Origin: Propionibacterium sp.
Lineage (GTDB): Bacteria > Actinomycetota > Actinomycetes > Propionibacteriales > Propionibacteriaceae
Direction: 5' to 3'
DNA: 64,000 nt
NCBI GenBank assembly: GCA_012517405.1
Contig: JAAYVB010000030.1
Coordinates: 62,001 to 126,000, forward strand
The translations under genes were made by a program, and so were the position numbers. The notes under the pieces were generated by a model. It did not search any database. It was given only the letters and a program-made list of their open reading frames with translations, and was not told where the DNA came from. Within the stretch, counting starts at the first letter, position 1. Every line of letters begins with the position of its first letter. Shown piece after piece: positions 45,732-54,831 of the stretch.

Positions 45732-47099
45732 TCAGTTGGTCGGGCTGGTGCCCAAGACGATGGACGCCTCGCGAGGTTCGCCCTGATCGTCCTGCCAGGC
45801 CACGTCGACGACGTCGTCCGGGTCGTACGACTCGACGACCTTCAGAAGTCCGCTGGCGGAGCTGATTGGCTGACCGTCGAAACTGGTGATGGTCGAACCG
45901 GGGGTGAGTCCGGCCGCAGCAGCCGGGGAGTTCGGGTACACCGCGGTCAGTACCGCGACATTGCGTGTTCCCAGGCTCACGCCCAGCCAGGCGCCCGGCC
46001 CGATCCGGGTCTGCTCGCTCTGGCGCCCGGCGGCGATGTCGTCGGCGATCGCGGCGGCCTTGGCGATCGGGATCGAATAGGTGCTCATCTGCGCGGCGAC
46101 CGCGTCCTGCCCCGCGCTGGTCACGCCGACCACCTCGGTGGCGGCGTTGTAGGTCGGGCCACCCGAATAGCCGGGAATGGCTCCCGCGGTCGAGCGGATC
46201 ATTCCGTCCGCATCCTCGTACCCATAGCTGCCGAACGCCGATTCCAGCATCACCGTCGCATCGAGTTCCGTCACGCTGCCTCCGGAGGCAAGCAGTACAC
46301 CGCCGCCATCGCCGTTGCCGACCGCCACCACCCGGTCGCCGACGGCCACCGGATCAGCGGCGATATTGGCCTCGGTCAGCCCGCCCGCGCCCTCCAGTTG
46401 CAGCACTGCGATATCGGCCCACACATTGCGTCCGAGCAGATCGGCGTCGTAGGCATGACCCGTGTCGGCGATCCGGACCGTCAGGTCGGTGGTGCCCGAG
46501 ACCACGTGATAGTTGGTCAACACCAGCCCGGATTCGCTGAGAATGATGCCCGTGCCGGACGAGACGCCATTGTCGACGTCGCCGGTGACCAGCACGATCC
46601 CCGCACTCATCTCGGCGGTGACCGCGGTCGAGTAGGTGGGGATCTCCTGGGTCTCACTGCGCGGAACCTGCGCGCGGGGCACGTAACCGGACCGCATATC
46701 GCGGGCACCGAACCCGGTGACCTGCCAGGCGAGCAGCCCCAGGACCACCAACAGCACGGCGAGACCCGCCCAGACTCCGGTGCGGTTGCGCCGGCGTGGC
46801 GGTTGATACGGCCCACTCGGGGGAAACGGCGGTGGGGCACTTTGCCACGTCGCCGGACCGCTGGGCCCCCACGGTTGCCCGGTTGGGGGCGCCCAGGCGG
46901 GCTGCCCGGTAGGAGGTGCCCAGCCCCCGGTGGGCTGATAGTACGACGCGTTCTGCGGGCCGGTCTGGACCGCCGGGGACGACAGCGGCCGGGTGGCCGC
47001 TGGGTGGTCGGCAGGGATTCGGGGAGTCTGCGCCGGCGCCGGCTGATCCGGGGGCGGCGAGGAAGAAGCATCCGGCCCACCGGCATGCGGCTGCGACAT
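45732..47099 (-). CDS. HtrA-like membrane-anchored serine protease with PDZ domain
   Basis: A 455-residue protein. A Pro/Gly/Trp-rich cytoplasmic N-terminus of about 100 residues and one helix (AGLAVLLVVLGLLAWQV) precede an outer trypsin-like domain. The catalytic triad is visible: His in LVLTNYHVVSG, Asp in VWADIAVLQLEG, and Ser in IPGYSGGPTYN. A C-terminal PDZ domain begins near GAWLGVSLGTRNVAV. ATG 47099 was preferred to GTG 47105 because of its spacing from AAGGGGGG. It probably degrades or senses misfolded envelope proteins. It is convergent with the DUF2207 gene. Confidence 0.9.
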   Translation of the reverse strand: MSQPHAGGPDASSSPPPDQPAPAQTPRIPADHPAATRPLSSPAVQTGPQNASYYQPTGGWAPPTGQPAWAPPTGQPWGPSGPATWQSAPPPFPPSGPYQPPRRRNRTGVWAGLAVLLVVLGLLAWQVTGFGARDMRSGYVPRAQVPRSETQEIPTYSTAVTAEMSAGIVLVTGDVDNGVSSGTGIILSESGLVLTNYHVVSGTTDLTVRIADTGHAYDADLLGRNVWADIAVLQLEGAGGLTEANIAADPVAVGDRVVAVGNGDGGGVLLASGGSVTELDATVMLESAFGSYGYEDADGMIRSTAGAIPGYSGGPTYNAATEVVGVTSAGQDAVAAQMSTYSIPIAKAAAIADDIAAGRQSEQTRIGPGAWLGVSLGTRNVAVLTAVYPNSPAAAAGLTPGSTITSFDGQPISSASGLLKVVESYDPDDVVDVAWQDDQGEPREASIVLGTSPTN

Positions 47100-47207
47100 C
47101 GTCACCCCCCTTGTTCACTTAGTGCACAGTTTATTGCCGAAGCGCCAGTTCACCCCAAGACGGCCGGTAGCCCTCGCCCGCCAAGGTGCCGGTTGTCGGC
47201 GGCGCTG

Positions 47208-47256
47208 GACATGGCTGTGGCCGGCCACCCCGAGGGCGACCGGCCACAGCCATGTC
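47208..47256 (-). terminator. Terminator after the PPi-PEPCK gene
   Basis: A 17-bp perfect stem (47208-47224 with 47240-47256) and 15-nt loop lie 42 bp beyond the stop codon of the carboxykinase gene. The region 47100-47297 holds nothing else recognisable apart from the upstream region of the protease gene. Confidence 0.75.
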
Positions 47257-47297
47257 TGCCGTTGATCGACCGGCTCTGGCCGGCGATCAGATCAGGA

Positions 47298-50200
47298 TCA
47301 GTCGAACTTCTCCTGGCGTCCGATGGTGCCGACCAACGATTCGCGGTAGCCCGCCTCGATCAGGGCCGCCAGGTCGGTTTCGGCATCGGCGATCCGGTCC
47401 TGCAGGTGGAGCCGCTGGCTGACCTGCTCGTTCTCGGGCGCGGCCGAGAACTCGCGGAGCCTGTCGAGGCCGAGTTGCTGGTGAGCCACATCGGCCGCCT
47501 GCTTGACATCCAGACGGGCGGCGTACCAGTCGCTGGCGAGCACGGACTCGCGGGTGAACTGCTCGCGGAACTCGGGGCTGCCCAGCGTCCAGCCTTCGGA
47601 GGTCTGGCCCTCGGCCATGATCTCCAGCAGGCCGCGCAGCGGCGGCACAGCCAGCTCGACGCCGCCATCGTTGAAGTACGCCTGAGCGACCCGCTGATGG
47701 GTGGTCACGATGACATCCATCGATTCGGCGAAGGTCGCCAGATCCTGCTGCTCGGGGCGCAGCATGTCGTCGGTGAAGACCACATCCGGATGCAGGAAAA
47801 TGCGTCCGAAGTACGTGGTCGCGAACCGCTCGTTCATGCGGTAACCCAGCCGCGAGGCCAGCACCTTGCGTCCGTCGAACTCGAAGTCCTCGAGCTTCTC
47901 CAGGTAGCCGTCGGCGATCAGGTTGGACGCGCGACGCTCGTCGGGCCACATCCGGCTGAACAGTTCGGGCACCAGCATCGAGATGTCGTGATCGACGCGC
48001 ACCTTCGGGCCGATGTAACCGGCCGAGCTGAGCCAGCCGTCATAGCCGGTCAACGCGTAGGCGAGGAAGTTGTTGTTCAGGTCGACGATCGGCGCCAGCG
48101 CATTGAACGGGCCCTTGGTGAGCGCGCCCTCGCTGCCGGCACCGGTGGTCGACGGCGATTTGCCTGTCATCGAGGAGATGAACTCCATGAACAACTCGGG
48201 CAGTTCCATGTAGTGCAACGGGTTGTAGACGCTCAGCGGCGGCACACCCGGTTCCTTCGGGTTGTTGCGTCGTCCGGCGGCCACCACATCGACCGACAGC
48301 GGTGCGAAGGCCGAACTCGGCAGCTTGCGCACCAGCTTCGATGCCAGATCTGCCGCGGCGGTCGCCTCCGGGTTGGCGACGTCGGGCCGGGTCTGCAGAT
48401 AGCGCGGATTCTTCGAACGCTTTCCGCCCACCAAGCGAGGCTGATCGGAGGCGATCCAGAATCGCGGAGACTCGTCGTCACCCATCGCGGCGACCTTGCG
48501 GATCAGGTCCTGCATCGGCTTGGTGTACTCGCTGAACGCCTGGGCGTTGGTCATCAGATCGCGAGCCTCAGCGTGGGTCAGGGGCTCGAAGTTCGAGATG
48601 AAGGTGCCCTCCTTCGACAGATCCCGCTCGGCCTGCTTGTCGTAGCCGCGATGGATGGCATCGTCGGGACGCTGGAAGAGCAGCTGCTCGCAGTTCATCA
48701 CATACTTGCGGGGCAGCCCGCCCTGATTGCCGAAGCCGGCCGGTGCCTTCTCGAACGGCGAGCAGACGGTGGAGGCCGTGATGTCGTCCTCGGTCTGCAC
48801 CTTGATCGCCGGGCTGAAGTCGGGGCGCAGGCTGAACAACCGCCAGCTGTTGTCGGGCAGGAACCCGACGCGCAGCTGGTTGACCAGGATCTTCTCGCCC
48901 TCCAGCCGCACGGCGTTGCCCGGGCGTCCGTTCATGATGCCGACACTGAAGTGGCTGCGCCAGTCGGTGCCCCATTCCGGCTTGTAGTAGCGCTTGACGG
49001 TGAACAGCAGCTCCTTGACGTGCGCGGGGATCGAGCGCAGGAAGGAGTTGTACTCGGCGGTGTACTCGCTGCGCGGAGTGAGCAGCTTGATGACCGAGCC
49101 GAGCGAGCGCTCCGGCGACAGGATCGGACGACGGTCCTTTCCGTTGCGGTCGCCGTCGAGGAAACGATCGGAGTAGTCGGCGTCCAGCAACTCCTGAACA
49201 CGCTGCACATCGGCGGCGAAATCAGCCGCATAGGCATTGCCGAAGACGAAGGCGTCAGCCAGCGACTTGCTGATCTCGGACTTGCCGCCGCCCGACACGG
49301 TCGCGGGCTTATGGCAGTCGGTCGAGATGGGGGAGACGCCGATCAGATGCCACTGGGTCTCGTCCATCTCGCGGTGCTTCGCGTAGATCCGGTAGCCGTT
49401 CGGCGTGATGTAGACCTTGCCGGTGAGCAGCTTGATGGTCTGTTCGGCGCCGGACGCGTCGGTCCAGGTGATGGTCTGCTTGCGCATGGAGTAGTCGGCG
49501 CCGCCGGGCACCAGGACGATGTGCGACTGGACGCGGTCGAGCGCGTGACCCTGCGGCTGCAGTTCGAAACGCTGCGGATCACGGGCCAGCACATCGGCGA
49601 CGGTGTAGTCGGCTGGGGTGTACTCGTCATGGAATTCCGCACCCAGGTTGTAGGCCGGGTAGACCCGGGCACCGCCGGCATGCTCCTCCTCGGCGCAGCC
49701 GAGCAGGTTCGCAGCGTAGGACAGCTGAGTCTTGACTTCCTTCTTGCAGTAACCGAAGTAGTTGTCCGCGATGACGGTGACCATGACGCCGCGCTCGTCG
49801 CGAGCGCAGCACTTGAAGGCGTGGCCGCCGTTGTAGAGCTCGTCCTCGTCCTTCCAGCACTGGCCATCACGGCGCTCACGCTCGGTGGCGTCGTCCCAGT
49901 GCGGCATGCCGAGGCTCCGCTTGGTGACCTTGGTGAGGTGCGGGGCGAGGATGACACATCCGGTGTGACCCGACCAGGTGGCCGGATCCAGCGCCGCATC
50001 GTTCTGCGGAAGTTGCGGGTCGCCGGCGTTGCCGAAGATGCCTTCGACGAAGTCGAGGTTGCAGACCAGGCCGCCGGGGACGATGAAGCGGGTCTCCATG
50101 GTCTTGGCGCCGCCACGTCCGGGCACCGCCGGCACCACCAGCGGGCGCAGCAGCAACGACACGAAGCAGGCCGCCGGGTCCGGCTGGTCCGAGGTGTAGG

Positions 50201-50699
50201 GCAGGATCATGTCTTCGCGCGGAGGTTGCATGGCCAGCGTGAGCAGCCTGGCGAACACATCCTTGCGGACGATGATCTTGTCGTCCGGAATGGGCAAGCC
50301 GCCTTCTGCAATGTGGAAGACACCGGCGGTGGTGCGGCGGTCGTTGGCCGGATTGTGCAGCACGCCATTGGACAGCCGGTAGCTTGACAGCAGCGGTGAG
50401 TGGAACTCGTCACCGTCCGCCGGGAGACTGAGACCGCGGGCCAGACCGGCCTGGTCGAGAATCAGGGTTTGCTTGGGGAGCCGAGGCTTGACATCGACGT
50501 CAGCGAGGTAATCATCGAGAAAATCCTGGATTCGCTGGTCGACCGGACACAAGCGATCGGCCAGCCGGCGCGAGAGTTCCCGCTGACGAGCCAAGAGTGG
50601 TTCGACGAGTTCGATCTTTCCGTCTTCGGCTTCTGCGCGGGGCAGCTCCAGCAGAGCTAGCCGCAGGTTGATGGCGGCATTCAAGGTATCGGCAGACAT
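47298..50699 (-). CDS. PPi-type phosphoenolpyruvate carboxykinase
   Basis: A 1,133-residue enzyme, about twice the size of GTP- or ATP-type PEPCKs. I recognise it as the pyrophosphate-dependent PEPCK (EC 4.1.1.38) known from P. freudenreichii and Entamoeba, from its length and the PEPCK-like kinase loop ATVSGGGKSEISKS (G470-S474) preceded by SPISTDCHKP. Other conserved patches are GHTGCVILAPHLTKVTKRSLG, FKCCARDERGVMVTVIADN and VRLEGEKILVNQLRVGFLPDN. It interconverts oxaloacetate + PPi with PEP + Pi + CO2, linking glycolysis to the transcarboxylase cycle. It is monocistronic, with operator-like repeats upstream and a strong terminator downstream. Confidence 0.88.
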   Translation of the reverse strand: MSADTLNAAINLRLALLELPRAEAEDGKIELVEPLLARQRELSRRLADRLCPVDQRIQDFLDDYLADVDVKPRLPKQTLILDQAGLARGLSLPADGDEFHSPLLSSYRLSNGVLHNPANDRRTTAGVFHIAEGGLPIPDDKIIVRKDVFARLLTLAMQPPREDMILPYTSDQPDPAACFVSLLLRPLVVPAVPGRGGAKTMETRFIVPGGLVCNLDFVEGIFGNAGDPQLPQNDAALDPATWSGHTGCVILAPHLTKVTKRSLGMPHWDDATERERRDGQCWKDEDELYNGGHAFKCCARDERGVMVTVIADNYFGYCKKEVKTQLSYAANLLGCAEEEHAGGARVYPAYNLGAEFHDEYTPADYTVADVLARDPQRFELQPQGHALDRVQSHIVLVPGGADYSMRKQTITWTDASGAEQTIKLLTGKVYITPNGYRIYAKHREMDETQWHLIGVSPISTDCHKPATVSGGGKSEISKSLADAFVFGNAYAADFAADVQRVQELLDADYSDRFLDGDRNGKDRRPILSPERSLGSVIKLLTPRSEYTAEYNSFLRSIPAHVKELLFTVKRYYKPEWGTDWRSHFSVGIMNGRPGNAVRLEGEKILVNQLRVGFLPDNSWRLFSLRPDFSPAIKVQTEDDITASTVCSPFEKAPAGFGNQGGLPRKYVMNCEQLLFQRPDDAIHRGYDKQAERDLSKEGTFISNFEPLTHAEARDLMTNAQAFSEYTKPMQDLIRKVAAMGDDESPRFWIASDQPRLVGGKRSKNPRYLQTRPDVANPEATAAADLASKLVRKLPSSAFAPLSVDVVAAGRRNNPKEPGVPPLSVYNPLHYMELPELFMEFISSMTGKSPSTTGAGSEGALTKGPFNALAPIVDLNNNFLAYALTGYDGWLSSAGYIGPKVRVDHDISMLVPELFSRMWPDERRASNLIADGYLEKLEDFEFDGRKVLASRLGYRMNERFATTYFGRIFLHPDVVFTDDMLRPEQQDLATFAESMDVIVTTHQRVAQAYFNDGGVELAVPPLRGLLEIMAEGQTSEGWTLGSPEFREQFTRESVLASDWYAARLDVKQAADVAHQQLGLDRLREFSAAPENEQVSQRLHLQDRIADAETDLAALIEAGYRESLVGTIGRQEKFD

Positions 50700-50721
50700 A
50701 CTTCATCTTCCCAGATGGGTT

Positions 50722-50740
50722 GCAGTGTTGTGAACACTGC
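50722..50740. promoter_or_regulatory. Operator-like palindrome upstream of the PPi-PEPCK gene
   Basis: Perfect 8-bp arms GCAGTGTT and AACACTGC are separated by 3 bp. The element is centred about 32 bp before the start codon and could be a regulator site or an mRNA hairpin. Confidence 0.5.
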
Positions 50741-50770
50741 CCGCGAACATCGGGCCCGCGGTACGACCTT

Positions 50771-50790
50771 GTTGCCAACCGGTTGCCAAC
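50771..50790. repeat. Two direct GTTGCCAAC repeats upstream of the PPi-PEPCK gene
   Basis: GTTGCCAAC occurs at 50771-50779 and 50782-50790, 11 bp apart, which is one helical turn. The arrangement suggests cooperative binding by a regulator on one face of the DNA. Confidence 0.4.
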
Positions 50791-50847
50791 GGCATGCAGG
50801 GTCCTTCACCATCTCGACTAGTCAGCCGCAGATCGCGGCCCGCGCCG

Positions 50848-51501
50848 TCAGACCGCCAGCGAGATCGACCGCACCCGGGCCAATCCGTTGGCCGGGCCGG
50901 TCAGTTGAACCTGGGCGGCCGATTCGCGTCCGAACAACCACAACAGCAACTCGCCCGGCTCACCGGTGACGGTCACCGGAGTGCGTCCGGTGGCCACGAT
51001 CGCTTGCTCGTCGCTGACCCTGCCGTCGCGGACGCGCTGCAAGATAATGCCCACCTTGGCCTTGCGCAGCCGGAATCCAGCCATCCCGACCGCGGTATTC
51101 CACAAGATGTCATCGGTCTCGGGGGGCAGCACGCGCGGGCCGACCGGGTAGGGGCCGCCGCGCCGCAGATCCTCATGGTGGACGAAGAACTCCGCGGAGT
51201 TCGCCTTGGCGTCCACCACCGGAATGCGGAAGGGGCTCAGCCCGGTGGGGCCCTTGGCAACCAACTCGACCAGGTCGTCGAAGCTCATCTCGGTCATCAG
51301 TTTGTGCATGCGCTTGTCGGTGATCTTCAAGAACGGCATCACCACGCCGACGGTGGCGAGCGGATCGGATTCGCGGATGTGCAGGTGCGCTGCAAGATGG
51401 TGGGCAGTCCAGCCCTCGCACAAGGTGGGGGCGTCGGGCCCCAGCGTGGTCATCAACTCACACAGTTCCCGGCGCTCCGACCGGGCCACGGATTCAGCCA
51501 T
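50848..51501 (-). CDS. TIGR03085/mycothiol-dependent maleylpyruvate isomerase-like protein
   Basis: A 217-residue protein of the DinB-like maleylpyruvate isomerase N-terminal superfamily: TLCEGWTAHHLAAHLHIRE has the helix with metal-binding histidines, and AEFFVHHEDLRRG holds a further pair. It best fits the TIGR03085 group of actinobacterial proteins of unknown function. Some relatives use mycothiol or bind divalent metal. A GGAGG box lies only 1 nt before ATG 51501, so translation may instead start at GTG 51489. The substrate is unknown. Confidence 0.75.
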   Translation of the reverse strand: MAESVARSERRELCELMTTLGPDAPTLCEGWTAHHLAAHLHIRESDPLATVGVVMPFLKITDKRMHKLMTEMSFDDLVELVAKGPTGLSPFRIPVVDAKANSAEFFVHHEDLRRGGPYPVGPRVLPPETDDILWNTAVGMAGFRLRKAKVGIILQRVRDGRVSDEQAIVATGRTPVTVTGEPGELLLWLFGRESAAQVQLTGPANGLARVRSISLAV

Positions 51502-51635
51502 ACCTCCAGAATCGGCCACGATCCAAATGCGCGCTGCCGCTACGCATCTTTGGATTGCGGAATCACAGCGCCAGACAAGGCCCACTTGCGGGCCTACGCT
51601 TGAGCTGTCCTCGGTTGACTCTCGTTGGAGGCTGT

Positions 51636-52019
51636 ATGAACCTGGAGAAGGTCGTCTTCGGCTTCTTCATCACTCTCGCTGCAGCACTGAACTTCGGCTT
51701 CTTCGTCGGTGAGATCGACAACCCCACGGTGCACAACGGCGTTGAACTGGCCGCGGCACTGGTGGCAAGCCTGGTTGCCACCGTCCTGAAATTCGGCGAT
51801 CGCACCCAGTTGGGTGCGATCCACCTCGCCACCAGCCTGGTCGCCGATCTGCAGTTGTTGGTCGCCGCCGCCGTCTGGGTTTGGGCCAGCCAGATGTCGG
51901 CGAGCGGGATGAGTGAGGCGCACATGTCGGTGGTCGTTTCACTGTCGGGCGGCGCACTGCTGGCCAATATCGTTTCGGTCGTGCTGATGGTCAGCGAGAT
52001 CATTCAGGTGCGGCGCTGA
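51636..52019 (+). CDS. Small four-helix membrane protein next to the potassium channel
   Basis: A 127-residue integral membrane protein with four predicted helices (starting EKVVFGFFITLAAALNFGFF, ELAAALVASLVATVL, SLVADLQLLVAAAVWVW, VVVSLSGGALLANIVSVVL). TTGGAGG precedes ATG 51636. It ends 12 bp before the ion channel gene and is probably co-transcribed with it. Small proteins of this kind beside TrkA-domain channels are known as an uncharacterised family (I believe DUF6394). An accessory role to the channel is inferred from position. Confidence 0.75.
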   Translation: MNLEKVVFGFFITLAAALNFGFFVGEIDNPTVHNGVELAAALVASLVATVLKFGDRTQLGAIHLATSLVADLQLLVAAAVWVWASQMSASGMSEAHMSVVVSLSGGALLANIVSVVLMVSEIIQVRR

Positions 52020-52031
52020 GCCAGGGCTGAG

Positions 52032-53852
52032 ATGCGCAGTTCGTCATCGGCTCAGCGGCAGACGGAACTGAGCGACGTCTTCTATCTCATCCTGCGCAGG
52101 ATGAGATTCCCCCTATTGCTCGTCATCGGCGTCTACACCTTCTGCACCGCCGGCCTGGCATTGATTCCCGGTACCGATCCGTTGACCGGGCGCCCCAGCC
52201 CGCCACTCACGATCTTCGACGCGTTCTACGTCGTCAGTTTCACGTCCACGACCATCGGATTCGGCGAGGTGCCGCACCCCTACAACGCCCTGCAGCGGAT
52301 GTGGATGACCCTGACCATCTACACCTCGGTCGCCGCCTGGTCGTATTCGCTGGTCAATGTCTTGGCGTTGCTTCAGGACAAGGGCTTCCAGAACGCCGTC
52401 AAGATCGCCCGGTTCACCCGGCGCGTCAACCAGATCCGCACGCCCTTCTATATCGTCTGCGGCATCGGCGAGACCGGACGCATGGTCTGTCACGGCCTCG
52501 ACCATCTGGGCCTGCGCTTCATCGCCATCGAGCTCAATGACGCCCGCCTGCAAGAGCTGCGGATGGACGAGTTCGGGGTCGACCCTCCCACCGTGGTGGC
52601 CGACGCAAAAGACCCCCTGCTGCTCCAGCAGGCCGGGCTGATGAACTCGAACTGCAAGGGTGTGGTCGCGCTCACCGACGACGATCCCACCAACCAAGCG
52701 ATCGCGGTCAATGTGCGGCTGCTCGCCCCGCGAGTTCCGGTGCTGGCGCGCATCCGCGATGTCGAGACCGAGACCCACATCGGGGTCTTCGGCGGTGATC
52801 TGGTGATCAACCCGTTCGAGCAGTTCGCCGAGTCGCTTGCGGCGGCGATCACCGCCCCGCAGCGCCACCGCCTGCGCAATCTCATCACCGGCTTGCCGGG
52901 CCAGGCCATCGTCCCGATCGCTGCGCCGCCGAAGGGGCACTGGATCATGTGCGGCTACGGCCGATTCGGGCACATGATGGTCGAAGAGTTGCGGGCAGCA
53001 GGGATGAGCCTGTCGGTGATCGACGAGCGGCACTACGGCGAACCCGGGGTCGACATCAAGGGCACCGGAACCAGATCGGAAGATCTCAAGGCGGCCGGTA
53101 TCGCGCACGCGGTCGGGCTGGTCGCCGGCAATGCGTCCGACCCCAAGAACCTGTCGATCGCCGTCACTGCACGCGCCCTCAATCACGACATCTACGTGGT
53201 GGTGAGACAGAACCAGCTGAAGAACACCCCGCTGATCGAGGCCTTCGACGAGGACCTGCTGATGGTGCCCAGCCAGATCGTCGCCCGTGAGTTCCTGGCC
53301 CGCATCACCACGCCGCTGCTCAACCGTTTTCTGCGGCTCATCCCGCAGCACAACGAAACCGAATGCGCCCAGCTCTATGAGCAGCTGTCCCAGCTCGATC
53401 CGGGCCGGCACCCCGAACTGTGGGACCTGGCGATCTCCGAGCAGCGAGCTCCCGCATTGGCCGACCTGATCTGTGGCGGCGGACGTTTCACCACCGGCCA
53501 TCTGCGGGCCAATCCGTTCGATCGTGGCCGCCGGATGTCGATGGTGGTGCTGCTGGTGCGGCGGGCGAACAAGAACATCCAGTTGCCGGACGACCACTTC
53601 GTGTTGCGCGTGGGCGATCGGGTGCTGCTGGCCGGTTCGCCGGTGGCCAAACGGCATCTGGAGTTGACCCTGCACGATTCCAACGCGCTGCACTACGTTG
53701 TCACCGGGCAGGAATCCCGTGGCGGCAGTCTGTGGCGCTGGCTGACCCGCAAGAACCCGCCACCGATCATGCCATTGCCCGGCCCCGACGATGACCTGCC
53801 ACCGCTCAAGCGGACGAATGTGCTCTACGAGGACGATTCACCCGGCAAATGA
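52032..53852 (+). CDS. Two-RCK potassium channel family protein
   Basis: A 606-residue protein. Two membrane helices flank a pore loop with the selectivity filter TSTTIGFGE (about residues 74-82), so it is a two-TM channel. It is followed by two RCK/TrkA-N NAD-binding domains, beginning at FYIVCGIGETGRMVCHGL and WIMCGYGRFGHMMVEEL. A C-terminal TrkA-C-like segment (LPDDHFVLRVGDRVLLAG) ends the regulatory part. It should conduct K+ under nucleotide or ligand control. The filter is GFG rather than the more common GYG. Confidence 0.88.
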   Translation: MRSSSSAQRQTELSDVFYLILRRMRFPLLLVIGVYTFCTAGLALIPGTDPLTGRPSPPLTIFDAFYVVSFTSTTIGFGEVPHPYNALQRMWMTLTIYTSVAAWSYSLVNVLALLQDKGFQNAVKIARFTRRVNQIRTPFYIVCGIGETGRMVCHGLDHLGLRFIAIELNDARLQELRMDEFGVDPPTVVADAKDPLLLQQAGLMNSNCKGVVALTDDDPTNQAIAVNVRLLAPRVPVLARIRDVETETHIGVFGGDLVINPFEQFAESLAAAITAPQRHRLRNLITGLPGQAIVPIAAPPKGHWIMCGYGRFGHMMVEELRAAGMSLSVIDERHYGEPGVDIKGTGTRSEDLKAAGIAHAVGLVAGNASDPKNLSIAVTARALNHDIYVVVRQNQLKNTPLIEAFDEDLLMVPSQIVAREFLARITTPLLNRFLRLIPQHNETECAQLYEQLSQLDPGRHPELWDLAISEQRAPALADLICGGGRFTTGHLRANPFDRGRRMSMVVLLVRRANKNIQLPDDHFVLRVGDRVLLAGSPVAKRHLELTLHDSNALHYVVTGQESRGGSLWRWLTRKNPPPIMPLPGPDDDLPPLKRTNVLYEDDSPGK

Positions 53853-53870
53853 CCGGTCTTCGACACCGGG

Positions 53871-54650
53871 CTAGTCGAGATCACCCAACTGCGCCACGGC
53901 ATGCTTCACGGCATCGATCAGCAGTAGGGCGTCCATCGAATAGGTGACCGAGTCGAATCCCTGACGGATGCTGTTCTTCGCGTCCTCGACCGTCGGACTG
54001 TAGATGAAGGATGCCTTCCCAGCCTCCTGACAGGCGCGCTGCACGCGTGAGATCGCCGCGACGTGCTCGGGATTGGCGAAATCGCCGGGACGCCCGAGCG
54101 CCGCGGACAGATCGAACGGCCCGACGAAGATGCCGTCGATGCCGTCCAGCCTGACGATCTCTTCGATGTCGTTGAGGCAGCCGACCGTTTCGCACTGAGG
54201 AATCAGCATCACCCGATCGTTGGAGACCCGCATGTAGTTGTCGAGGCCCTTGGTCGCATACTCGTCGTACCAGTAGTGGGTGCCTGGAGTGGGAGCGATG
54301 CCGCGCTCGCCGACGGGGAAGTACTTGCCCCATTTCACGATCTCGCGGGCTTCGTCCAGGCTGCGCACGTTCGGGATGATGATGCCCAGTGCGCCGGCGT
54401 CCAGCATCTTGAGGATGGAGGCTCGTGACGAATCCTTGACGCGGGCGAACGGGACGCACCCGGCCGACTTCGCTGCGCGAATCAGACTGAGCGAGGTCTC
54501 GACATCGAATGGGCCATGCTCGGTGTCGAGGACGATGTAGTCGAAGCCCCCGTAGCCCATGCACTCGGCAGCGGTCTCATTGCCGAGTTGGAAGAACGTG
54601 CCGAGCGGATGCTCGCCGGCCTCGATGATCGCCCTCACATCGTTCTGCAT
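53871..54650 (-). CDS. HpcH/HpaI-family aldolase
   Basis: A 259-residue class II pyruvate or malonyl-type aldolase of the HpcH/HpaI family. Conserved stretches are YIVLDTEHGPFDVET with the metal-ligand environment, MLIPQCETVGCLNDI with the metal-binding Glu, and FVGPFDLSAALG. It cleaves or forms 2-oxo-3-deoxy or 4-hydroxy-2-oxo acids such as 2-dehydro-3-deoxyglucarate; the actual substrate cannot be told. ATG 54650 gives the family N-terminus. It is convergent with the channel gene (18 bp apart) and has no pathway neighbours. Confidence 0.87.
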   Translation of the reverse strand: MQNDVRAIIEAGEHPLGTFFQLGNETAAECMGYGGFDYIVLDTEHGPFDVETSLSLIRAAKSAGCVPFARVKDSSRASILKMLDAGALGIIIPNVRSLDEAREIVKWGKYFPVGERGIAPTPGTHYWYDEYATKGLDNYMRVSNDRVMLIPQCETVGCLNDIEEIVRLDGIDGIFVGPFDLSAALGRPGDFANPEHVAAISRVQRACQEAGKASFIYSPTVEDAKNSIRQGFDSVTYSMDALLLIDAVKHAVAQLGDLD

Positions 54651-54831
54651 TGTTCGCCTCCGGAAACGCCTACGCGGCCGCATTGCCGACTGTCATCTCC
54701 TCCAGCGTAACCGGGGACCGCCAGGCTGTACACGATATAGGGTCCATCTTCGCCGGCGGCCGGGTTGGCAGCATCGGGTAGTCTGCTTCATCTGACCAAC
54801 GCCGAGTTCCAGCCGAACCGACAGGAGAACC

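Noticed and set aside
46398-50387. A 1,329-codon plus-strand open frame opposite the PPi-PEPCK gene
   Set aside because: It is antisense to a well-supported enzyme, is extremely rich in Arg, Gly, Val and Asp with no domain, and has no ribosome-binding site. It is a by-product of high GC3 codon use on the other strand.
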